The notes under the pieces are model-generated. The model worked only from the letters and a program-made list of their open reading frames with translations. It searched no databases and had not been told where the DNA came from. A stretch of 64,000 nucleotides of DNA. Source: Simmondsia chinensis (lineage: Eukaryota > Streptophyta > Magnoliopsida > Caryophyllales > Simmondsiaceae). The stretch spans positions 30,077,438 to 30,141,437 of the forward strand of contig JAGTTD010000001.1 in assembly GCA_018398585.1 (NCBI GenBank), written 5' to 3'. A program made the position numbers and the translations under genes. Positions 21,801 through 34,000 of the stretch are shown in pieces; the first letter of the stretch is position 1, and each line of letters begins with the position of its first letter.

Positions 21801-24800
21801 TGTTGTGCGCACACTGGTTGATGTGTCTTCATACATATCCCTAATGACTTGAATACATGATATGTGGATGTCTTTTCCAAAACCCTCAAAGAGACCTCTC
21901 TTGGCACTCTATCATATGCCTTCTCCAAATTAATGTAGACCACGTTTAACTTTTTTTATTTATCTCTATAGTATTTTATAGTACGTCTTAGGAGATGGAT
22001 CACTTACATCGTAGATCTACCTAACATAAATCTAAATTGATTCTCGAAGACACTAGTTTGTTACCGTAGCCTTCTTTCAAAGACTCGCTCTCGCGCTTCA
22101 TAGTATTGTTCATAAGTTTGATACCCTCTTAGTTGACACTACTCTAGATGTCTCCCCTATTCTTATAGATCGGTATCAAGGTGCCCTTCCTCCACTCGTT
22201 CGACATCTTCTACCTTTAAGAATTATTATGTTGAATAGTTTAATCAGCCAACTTATGCCCTTGCCTCCAACGCACTTTTATGCCTCAATGAGTATACCAT
22301 CTAGTCCAGCTACTTTACCCCTACCCCTCTTTTAAAAGTTCCCTCGACTTCATCAGGTATGATGCTCCTGTAGTAACAATAGTTCTAGTACCCCTCAGAT
22401 TTCCCAAGTTCTCTAAAAGAAAGACCTATATCTTTAGTTTACACGGTCCAGGTCCCTAGTTCTACCCCTCGAACAAATTGTAGAAGTAGGCTTTCCACCC
22501 TTTTTTTCAATTTGTTGCTCTTCCACAAGCACCTATCGGTCCTCCCCTTTGATGCACTTTACATGCTCCAGGTCCCTAGTCCTCATTTCTCTAGCTTTGG
22601 TGATTTTATAGAGGTCCCCTTCCCCCTCCTCCATATCCAAACTCTTGCAAAAATCCTCGAAAGCCTCTCTCTAACTGCTATCTCTGCTTCTGTCATGGTC
22701 TACCTATATTTTTGTTTCATGTACTCGTCTCTCTTTCGATCCCACTCCTTGAAACAGTCTCTTTTGGCCCTAATCTTCTCTTGGCCGTCTCTGCACCACC
22801 ACCAAGACACTCTATTATTAGGTGTCAAATATCTGATCTTCTGTGCCATCCGATTCCACCACGAGTTTACATCCCCCTCAAAATCCCAATCAATCTCAGT
22901 CTCTACTTTGATACTTGTTTGCCTTCAAATCCCGCCAACGAGTGCGTGGACACACATTGATCAAATGAAAGTTGATTGATCATGCAGACAAGCGCAACAT
23001 TTTATTAAATGTCCCACCTTAAAGCGCCAAAGTACACCTGAGGTGCAGGACTAACAAGAACTTTTGGCGTTAAGGGCTGGGAGTGCTCTAAATGATTGAT
23101 CAAACCTTTGATAGTGTATTAATCCCACCCTTCTCCCTCTTCTCTTCATTTAATATGATTCATGGAGAACCAATCACATCATAAACAATAAACTGTTAGG
23201 ACATGTTAATTCAAAAAAAAGTAAATGTAGATCATTCTTCCTAAAACTAACACACAAAAAAAGCATAAAAAGATAATTAATTGAAGTCAGTGCTTATAAA
23301 TAGAAACAGAGAAAGATGGCAAATTACCGTTGCTTCGACTCGTAGTTGAATGCCTCCACAAAGCTTGCTCCCTCAACAAATGTACTAGTTCAGCAGTTGT
23401 AGAAGATCTTTCAGACACTTGATTATCTTGATGAGGTCCCATCCATTTTCCCTTGTTTTTTAGATCAGTTTGTCTTGCATTACCTACATTAATTAATTAT
23501 ACAAATTAATCATACAACCTCATGCGTCTAGTGAAAATAGTAACGGACAAGAAATACAATCTTCTAAAACATTTTAAAATTGATAAGCAATGTCCTTTCA
23601 TAAGTATGCCTGTTAGTAGCAAGCAATAATTCATAGAATTATGGTAGCTTTTGGAGATCAGCAAAAGGTATAGTAAAATGAACTACATACTTACTGTCAT
23701 TAGAAAATTAAACAGGAGATCAAATAAAGGTATATTAATATAGAAAACATATTTGTAGTCATTAGAAAATTAACAAAGGCATACCACAAATTCCATCGGC
23801 ATAAACTCTCCATACATACAAGCAATAATTTTACGGTTTCAACATGCTACATCAGATTCCAACATTTTCTACTGAGCTAAACATTTAAGAGCTTGTTATG
23901 ACACTATAGATTTTTCTATTTAAAAAAAAAAAAAAAAAAAAGAAACTATGATGTAAAAAATTTGTATATAAGGATTATTGTTTAAGGCTTTTCAAGTATG
24001 GCCTAATATTGCATTATTATTACACATATTAAATGACAAGGAAGAAAAGGGACATATTGGCTTTCATAATGCTATTAGCATTATTATTGTTATTCATCTC
24101 ATATTATTATATTACAATTTGTTCTAAAATTCAAAACGGTTTGTGGATTTTGGTCAAATATCCTTTCAATCAGATGGATTTGGATTTGGGTTGAAATTTT
24201 ATGGAATAAATGAATTTCTTTGAATTGGAGTTAGGTTAGGTTTCTTCTTTGAATTGAACAGCCTTTCTACAGGGTACCACCTTGTAGGGTAAGGTTGCAT
24301 ACATCTTACCCTGCCTTGGCAGGAGCCTCTTTAAGGTACTGGGTGGTGGTTGTTGTAGTGAAGCCAGAAGAGAAACAAATGGGCAGCACCAACAGGATAA
24401 TTATAATTACAAGTTCCTTACAACAATACATTCTGGCTGCAAACATTTTGAAATCAATAAACCATCCTCTTCCAGCTCCATAAAGTTTAGGGAGTTCACA
24501 TACAGGAAGAAGGCATTTGGGGCCCGAAAACAAAAACTTCCCCAGTTTCCAAAAATTTAGGGCCTGAACCATTCTCTTTCAGCTTCCTAAAGATTAGGGA
24601 GTTCACATTTAAGAAGAAACATTTAGGGCCTGGAAAAAAAAACAGTTTCTTAGAAGATTTTCCATGGAAAATGGAAAACTAGAAAACACGTTCAACAGGT
24701 ATAATTTACTAAAAGACATGTTTTCCAATTTTCCAACTAGTTACTAGACGCTGAAAAATTACTTTCTTTTTTTTTTTTTGGTTTTTCAGATTTTCTCTTG

Positions 24801-27800
24801 CAGGAACATTGATGGAAAATTCGGAGCTTTACATGCTCTCGCCTCACTCGCTCTCCACCTCTTGCCCCATCCCCCAACCACCCCCCCCCCCCCCCCCCAA
24901 AAAAAAAAAAAAAAAAAAAAAAAGAAAAAAGGGAAGCCCCTCCTTTTTCTGAGGGCTCGATCTGATAGAGATAGAGAAGGAAAGAATGGGATCTACATTG
25001 AAGATATTTGAAGATAAATTATATCATTGCAATTTTAATATTTTAAAGCTTTTAAGTAGGATTAGATTTTGTATTTATTTGATAATTATTAGATTAGAAT
25101 TTATCATGTTATCATCTTAGTTTTAGATTAGTTTGTTATTATCTCTAAAGAGTTTCTTTTCCTTTTAAGATTCTAGTTTTATATTTCTATAAATAGGGAT
25201 GTAAACATAGCTTGAAAGGCAGATCATTATACTATTGAATAAAATTTCGTTCTTTCCTATTTTCTTAAGCACGGGACTGTTTAAAGCTAAGTACAAGGAT
25301 ACTTAGTTGGTTGGGCACAGGGCTATTCAATCATCCTCCTAAGCACATAGATGCTTAGGAACCCTTCGAGTACGCACATGGATGCTTAATCTCTATCACT
25401 ATCCCTCGCTTGAGGCACCTCTTGTCCTAATTCTCACCCTCTTTCTTTCTTTATGCGAAGGGAAGGGGGTTGGGCATTGATAGGGGGTAAGGGGGAAGGG
25501 TGCTTCGCAAGGAAGAGAGAAGGAGGGTGGGGATTGGAAGAGAAAGGAGGAATGGGGTAGAGGAATTGGAAAACACAAAATTTGGAAGGATGGGGAAAGG
25601 ATAATTGGGGGAAATAAACACATTTTGCAATTTTCTATATTGGAAAATTAGCATCAATTTTCCATTTCTAACATGTGTTCCAGATGAAATTTGGGAAAGG
25701 AAAACTGAAAATAGAAAGTGAAACATATGTTTTGTTTCTAAACAAGGTTCTTTTTTCGGATAGGTAATAAGTACCACGACAAATATATCTGACGTCATGA
25801 GAAAGAGAACAAAGTAACCAATAAATGATTGAGCAGCCCCGTGCCCAACCCTACTAAGCAACCCCGTGCTAGAAAGGGAAACCAGAGTGTTTGATTTCAA
25901 AATATAACTCTCGAATTTAACAATGGGAGAGAGAGCTAGAACAAGACTACAAGCCAAGTATTTATAGTCTAATACTTGGGCTCCAAGCAAAAACACAAAA
26001 GTAAAATAAAAGTACATAACCTACTAGGACTTGAGCTCCAAGCATAGCATAAAAATAAAAAAAATGAAATAAAAATTTCCTAATTATTTTTAGATCTTTT
26101 CCTAAAATAAGACTTTATTCCTTGTCCTTCTGCATCAATTCTTCTTGGCTTCGAGGAACGCGCCACCGGAGAGTTGGAATGGTAAGCATCAAGTAACTCG
26201 GCAGCGAGTCAACACACATCATCCTCAACAAGCCATGAATTATCAGAAGTGGGGCGTCCCCTCCACTGGACCAAGAAACATTGATAGCCTCCATTAGCAG
26301 TACTAACAATCTCATCGTCAAGAATAGTGTCAATCTCATCCATGACACATTGTGGTGTAGGTGGGAAGCTTTGGCATTGAAACCGAAGAAGTTGCAGAAC
26401 ACTTGAAACACTAGTAGAAAAAGTAGGAGGCTCAAAGGTACCTTGATATGGTGTTAGATCCTCAGCATTGAAAATAGTATTGAAAGGCATGTGAGGAGGT
26501 AATTCAAACAAATAAGCATTAGACCCGAGTTTACGCATAATTCAATAAGGACCATCAAATCGGGCAAACAATTTCTTGCATGAGTGGTTAGGGTAATGTT
26601 CAGGTTTTATGCGGACCATGACATAATCACCCTCATTAAACTCCAATTTCCTACGATGCATATGAGCAGCAAGCTTATAGTTTTCGTTACTTTTTGCAAT
26701 TTTCTACCTAATATCCGCATGCACATCACAAACATGTTTGGCAAAACTTTCAGCAAATTCAAATGGGCGAAAATCAAGAGGAAGTGGAACAAGATCAACG
26801 GTGAGACGAGGAACCTCACCATGAACAATTTCAAAAGGAATCTTACCAGTCGACCAATTAACAGAATCGTTATAAGCAAACTCAGCAGTCGGTAGGATTA
26901 AGTCCCAAGTACCAGGCTTATCCCCAACAAGGCACCTAAAAAGGTTACCTAACCCCAATTAACCACCTCAGTCTGGCCATCCATCTGAGGGTGGAAAGTA
27001 GATAAGAACTTCAAGTGAATGCCAAAGAGTTCCCAAAGTGTCCTCCAAAAGTGACTCATAAACTTGACATCCCTATCAGATGCAATAGAAGAAGGCAACC
27101 CATGAAGTCTCATAATCTCCTTAAAGAAGATCCTGGCCACATGTGAAGCGTCAGTAGTCTTCTTACAAGGAATGAAATGGACCATCTTATCTAGTTCCCA
27201 AAGAAGAAAATCTCTAAGGGAAGTTCGGGGAACACAAAGCTTAGAACCTCCGAATAGGTAACCGTCAATGATCATGTATTCATCAAACTCCCTGTAGTCA
27301 CCATTAAGAAGTTCCTCGCAAATAACACCAAAGTCAGGGCAAGACAAGTAAGACTCTTTCATTCTCTCAAAGCCTACTACAGAAGAAGTCCAATGACAAA
27401 TGAGACTAACTCCTTGACTCAAAGCGTCAACAACCTTATTCTCAACCCCAGAACGATGCTTAAGGACAAAAGTGAAGTCTTGCAACAATTCTACCCACTT
27501 AGCATGTTTTTCCTTGATGTTCCGGTGTTTTGGTTTATCCATCTAAGTGCATCATGGTCAGTCCAAAGGACAAATTCCTGGGGCAAAAGATAGTATCTCC
27601 AATATTTAAGAGACTAGACTATGGCATAGAACTCCTTCTCATAGGTACTATAAGCACGCTTTTGATCAAAGAGTTTCTCACTAAAGAATGCCACTGGATG
27701 TCCTTCTTGATTTAAGACACCCCCAATGCCTACCCTAGAAGCATCACAAGCAACTTTAAAGACCTTACTAAAATCCAGATGACGCAACACAGGTGCTCGA

Positions 27801-30800
27801 GTCATTTTCTCCTTAGTTAGTGCAAAAGCTTTCCTAGCCTGCCTAGACCACTTAAACTCACCTTTCTTGAGACAATCAATTATAGAAGCGAGAATAGGGC
27901 TAGAGTTCTTGATAAAGCACCCATAAAAGGAAACAAGTCCATGAAAACTCCTAACCTCAGATATGGTTGTAGGCTCAGGCCAATCAACTATGGCCCTGAC
28001 CTTCTCAGAATCAGCAGAAATGCCAGAAGCAGAAGCTAGAAAGCCTAGGAAAGACACTTGAGGTTGCATAAAAGAAAACTTCTTTAAATTGACATAAAGC
28101 CTTTCTCTCAGAACCACAAAAACTTTCCTAAGGTGCTCTAGATGTTCTTTTTGAGACTTGCTAAAGATCAAGATGTCATCAAAACAAACCACTAAGAACT
28201 TACCAAGGAAGGGACGAAGGATATGAGTCATAAACCTCAAGAAGGTACTAGGAGCAATGGATAACCCCAACGGCATCACTAGCCACTCAAACAATCCATC
28301 CTGAGTCTTAAAGGCAGTTTTCCACTCATCTCCAAGTCAAATTCGAATCTAATGGTATCCATTACGCAAGTCAATCTTGGAAAACTACTGAAAACCAGCC
28401 ATTTGATCTAACATGTCATCAAGTCTAGGTATAGGCAACCTATATTTAACTGTGATTTTGTGAATGGCACGGCTATCAATACACATCCTCATGGGACCAT
28501 CCTTTTTAGGAGTCAAAGAGCAGGAACAGCACAAGGACTGAGACTATGGTGAATCAAACCCTTGTCTAGTAACCCTTCTACTTGCCTATTCAATTCAGTA
28601 CAATCCTTAGGATTCATCCTATAGTAGGGCAAGTTAGGCAACTGAGATCCTGGGACCAAGTCCATAACATGCTGGATGTCTCTCATGGGAAGTAGCTCAT
28701 TAGGCAAACAGCGGCAATGTCCCTAAAATCTCCCAAAAGGTCTCTAAGTTCAGGGGGCATCTCAAAAAAGGCACTGAAAGGAAATTCTGGCTCAAGTTTA
28801 GCTACAATAGCTAGCAATAAACCCAAGGATTTTCCTTCTTTCTCACATTCTCTCCTAGTGAGGAAATTCATGCTTTTGCTAGGAGTCTTAAGATGAGATT
28901 GAGGAAAAGACCTAGAAAGAGGTTAGGAAGAAGATTTAGGTTTGGAACCACTCAAACTTTTCTCACTAAAAGATCGAGGCCTAGCAAGTGTCACCCTAAT
29001 CCTCTTTCCATTGTGTATGAACACAAGGGTATTCTGTCTCCTAAAATTCTTAGCATCCACATCATACATCCAAGGACGATCTAACAGAACATGGGGCACA
29101 TTCATGAAATTTTATCAGAATATTGACCCGTAGAAATAGGCATGAGACACTCTCAGTCACAGGTCAAGAAGTCTCGTTAACCCAAGCAACACCATAAGGT
29201 GAGGGATGAGGCTCAGCCTTAAGGTTAAACCTTCGCAAAGCAAATTTAGAAATAACATTCATGGAACTACCCCCATCTATGACAAGCTTACAAATCTTAT
29301 CACCACATTTGACTTTCGTCTCAAAAATGCTAGTACGCTTCCAAGCATCATTCCTAACAGGGAAGATAGGATACATCTCATGACATTTAGATAACTCTCA
29401 CCACATTCGATTTCCTCCCATTCACTCTCTGACTCAGTTCTTCCCTCTAAAGGTTCAACTACCTCGTCGGTGTGATCATCCTCATCAACATTCTCTACAG
29501 GCTCCTCACATGTCACCGCAAGGTTACGTAGAGGACAACGGGCTATAGGATGACCATAATTTCCACAACCATGACATATAATGCATGAGTTAAAGGATTG
29601 AGAGTAAGAGGCTTTAACCCGAGAAGAGTTCCCCTTACTAGAGCTGGCTACTTGACTAGCCTGATTGTTTCCCTTACAAGAAGGTTGGGAGGAATGGTTG
29701 GGTTGTTGAAAAGGAATGCTCTTGGAACTTCTAGATTCACCAACTTGGGAAGTTAACTTATGAGAGTAGGACTCTTGGCGATAAGAAGTCTCTTTGCTTG
29801 AAGAAGACCCCTTTTGGTTGGTCTCAAAAATCAAAGCTGCTTGATAAGCATCCATCAAATTCTCAGGGGGATCAACTTTGAACTTTTTGGTGACATCAAA
29901 AGAGTCATCATGGTATCTAGGTTGCTCATACTCATGTCTGGGGCGATGGTTCCTATGATGCCTATCTCGGTACCTATGCTGTGGGTGATAACGCCTAGGG
30001 TTCTCAAGGAAATCCACATCATCAAAGTCAGGGTCATCATCCTCGTGACCATTAAAAGGAGCCTCGTGGTCTTAGACCCTAGGGACATCAGTATCTCTAG
30101 GGATTCTCCTATCAATATTATGAGTACTAAGGCGAACAGAAGCCATTGGCGGAGGACGCATAGGTAAGTGACGGGACTCGACTCGAGTAAAAGAAAAGTC
30201 TAGGGTAGTGTTACTCGCGACTTGGGTTGGGTTGTTAGTGCTATGGGCACCAACTGGACACTGGGACACATGAGCTTCAACCCTACCCGCTAATTCAGTT
30301 ACCCGCCTATCAATAGACTTAAAGTGATTACCAAGCACGCCAACATTTTCAAGGGTCACATCTAAATCATGCCTTGTCGTCTTAGATTCAATCTCAACAA
30401 CATCAATTTTAACATTCATGGAGGCTATGCTAGCATTCAATGTCCTGATGGACTCATTCAAAAAGTTAAGACACTTTCTTGCATTAAGCTAACCATTCCC
30501 AAGTTAACGACAATAGAACAAGAAAAGAAAAAGAAAGAGGAAACAGATCTGATATTTTCTTTCTTTTTTTTTTTTTTTGTGAGTAGCCTTTTTTTGGGGA
30601 TAAGTAAAATCCTTTTTTTTTTAAAGATTAAAACTATGCAAAAATTAAAGTACAGTAAACAAAGAGTAAATCAACCATAAACTAATGCAAAGCACACTCA
30701 AGAAATTAAAAATCAATGAAAGAAATTATATAATGGTCCCTTCTTTTGAGGTTTTTTTTTTTTTTTTAAGTTCACCCGATCTTTAATCCAAACAAATCAG

Positions 30801-31054
30801 AAGCAGTCAAGTCTTTGCAAATAAACTTAAACAACCTACTAATTGCCTAAAAAATCCAAAATTCATAGAGGAACTAACAAAATACCTTGGGAGCCAAACG
30901 AATTTTCCACAAGTGTTTCTGCATTTCATGCTTTCTCCAATCGCAGCACCATCACCCAAAATGGCAGCAGCGTAGCAAGGGCAGGTGTGATAGTACGGGA
31001 AGGAGGCGATGCTGGCAAAGGGTCTCGAGGGTTCTGACGTGGTTTTGATTTTTC

Positions 31055-31085
<31 letters not shown>

Positions 31086-34000
31086 GAAAAACCAAGTTGG
31101 AATAGATTTGAACCAAGAGCTCAATTGATGGAGCTATCGTGAGAAAGAGAACAAAGTAACCGATAAATACCCTACTAAGCAACCCCGTGCTTAGGTTTAG
31201 CAGCCCCATGCTAGAAAGGGAAACCAAAGTGTTTGATTTCAAAATATAACTCTTGAATTTAACAATGGGAGAGATAGCTAGAACAAGAATACAAGCCAAG
31301 TATTTATAGGCTAAATAATACTTGGGCTCCAAGCAAAAACATAAAAGTAAAATAAATGCAAATAACCTACTAGGACTTAGGCTCCAAGCAAACTAAGACT
31401 TGGGCTCCAAGCATAACATAAAAATAAAAAAATAAAATAAAAGTTTCCTAATTATTTTTAAATTTTTTCATAAAATAAGTCTTTGTTTCTTGTCCATTTG
31501 CATCAATATCCCACACAAACAAACAAATTTGCAATACAAGTGTGCGTTGCCCATGGAATTAAGGGTAACGGCCATCACCTAACAAAAATCAGCTTAGTTA
31601 TCACATTACAACCACCTCAAAATAAACCATGATCAGATAAGCTAAGTTCACAAAACCCCAATTTTGCAACTTTTCATCTGCCAAAGTCCCCTTGTAAAAC
31701 TCTTAACATTGTCATCCACCAAGCAGCTCTTCTGAAGGGCCTATTAGAAAATCTAAGAGCCGTTTCTCTTCATATGATAACTGGCGGAACTTAAAGGGCC
31801 AAAGGGTCTAACTCTGCTCCTATTTCACATTTGAGAATGTTCAAGAATCAATAATAACGGAATAAATATTGTGTGAAACATAAAAGGTTGTTCTGGAGTG
31901 TCGTCTTCTGCACATTATGTATACACAAATGTGAACACATGTTTCGAACGCATTTCTATCCACTGTTTTCATGACAACAGGCACACAGCATGGTAAGAGT
32001 AGTAATTGCTGCCTTTAAAGGAGCCACTAGTGGGTGCACATGATATAGGTTGGCAAATTATTTTTCTGTTTTTTCAATTGAATAGAGAGAAAGAATGTAC
32101 AACAAACCTAAGTGCAAAATGTCCTCAAGATACAGCCATGCAACATCAAAAACCCAAAAAGTAATAACATAAGGCCCTAGAATTCCTTAGCAAATCAGCT
32201 AATGTTACATCAAGAAGTGTCCAAAGTTCATAGTCAAAGATACTCTCAACTTGCCTTGAGCTAACCCACATCTAGTCAAAAAGAGAAAAACTTGCACCAT
32301 CAACCTAAGCCATTGCATATTAGAAAAAATAGAAGATCATGTGTCTCGCCACTCTGGAAGCACATGACATAGCTCCCTAGAGACAGTGCTTTAAAAGGTC
32401 TTCGTTCTTAAGGCAATCTTGAGTATTAAACTTGTTTAGAAAGGGGAAAATTGCAAAACATTATTTAATGTGAGAAGTTGGAAAAAGATTTAGTATTAAA
32501 AGAGTCAAGGCCCTTCCAATACCCTACCCCTCTTATCAAGTAGCGAAGACAAGCGTACGTGATTCAAAATGTGGCTTCACCGTGTGAATTCATGTATTAT
32601 AATAAGATCCTTGCAAAAATGCAGGTTCCATGCGAGTGAATCACCTACTAAGTTGTGAAGAAAGTGGTTGATCTATATAAAAATGGAAACTGATGAGCAA
32701 AAATAATATCCCAACCCTTTTGTCGTCTAGAATCGAATATGTCATCCAACCCAACCACAAGAAGAATGTGGGGAAAGAAACAAGGATAAAGGCATCAGAT
32801 AAACTTCCAAGGGGAGGAACAAGCCACTACATCTACTAACCTTGCATGCCTATTTCCTTGGTGATGTACTTACTCTTAATCACCATGCGCCAAAGGAAGT
32901 CAAGTTCCCCAAGAATTCGCCATAACTATTTACCTAGAAGAGACATTTTCTTGGACACAACTTAATAACAAACAATAACAAAACATCCTTTAATCTAGTT
33001 ACAACATCTATCTCCAAAATCCAATTTTCTCAAATCACCCGAAGCAAAACGAACCCCAACTAACTTTATCATAGATCTTTTCAAACGCAAGCTTCAATAA
33101 AATCTCCTTCTTCCCTCACCTGATCAAGTCATTCATAACCTCATTGGCCAATAAAAAAAAGTCAAAAATTTGTTTGCCCAACAAAAGATGAATGGAACTT
33201 ATATATTGTAGTCTCTAAAACCTAACTCAACCTAACAAACATCACCTTATTAAGAATCTTATAAACATTAGTAACGAGGCTATTGGACCTAAAATCTCTC
33301 ACTTTAATAGAAAGATCTTTCTTAGGAACCAGGATAATGGAAGTACGGTTGATGCTCTTAGAAAGAAAGCCAGTCCCAAAATACTCTGTGAGAACCCTTA
33401 TGAGATCATCTCTAATAACATCAATAATGATAAAAAGCCAAAGAAAACCCATCAAGACCTGGAACCTTATCAGTAGCCATGGAAAAAATAGCTCATTTCA
33501 CCTCATCTCCTTCAAACTGTCACTCTAACCTCACCACCTGAGAATCAGAGATAGGAAACCACTCAATTCCATCATCAAAAGTCTAAAGATCATTTCCTCA
33601 ACAAACAATGTTAAGTAAAACAAGGAAATTTCTCAAGCCATAATACCAGGATTTATGATAACTTCCCTGTCCTCCACTTTCGATTTCCTAATGAAATCTC
33701 ATCCTTTTAAATGTCACACAATGAGAAAACCTTGAACTAGTATCCCCCTCCTTGACCCATTGAGACTTAATCTTTTTCCAACACCTAATCTCCTTCGTAA
33801 AATCTCCATATACCCTTTAAGTAAGTCCATTTTCTTTTGAAGGAGATCTTCAGGCAAAGGGCCCCTACCCAATCACCCGTCTATCATATCAATTTTTGAG
33901 AATAAATCTTTAAGTTTATTCCTCATATCTCCAAATAAGGACTTATTCCACTCCCTCAAACACTCTTTTAGACACCTAAGTTACCCATTAAGACATAACC

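Larger units (their letters stand above)
25790..31505 (-). mobile_element. Ty3-type chromovirus (Reina-like), element 2, defective
   Basis: A 5.7-kb element of the same family as element 1 but on the opposite strand. It has LTRs at both ends with TG...CA termini and a perfect 5-bp ATATC duplication. It keeps the protease, RT, RNase H, part of the integrase and the chromodomain in long frames. It lacks the gag core (junction 29862-29868), the integrase zinc finger and first catalytic Asp (junction near 27190), and most of its primer site. It lies in intron 5 of the RRM gene, in the gene's own sense. Confidence 0.92.

Noticed and set aside
22512..22979. 155-residue plus-strand open frame
   Set aside because: It is antisense to the RTE-type LINE remnant; no plus-strand protein character is seen.
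25451..26017. 188-residue minus-strand open frame
   Set aside because: It lies across the end of a chromovirus LTR and its flank, has a composition typical of chance frames and no recognisable domain.
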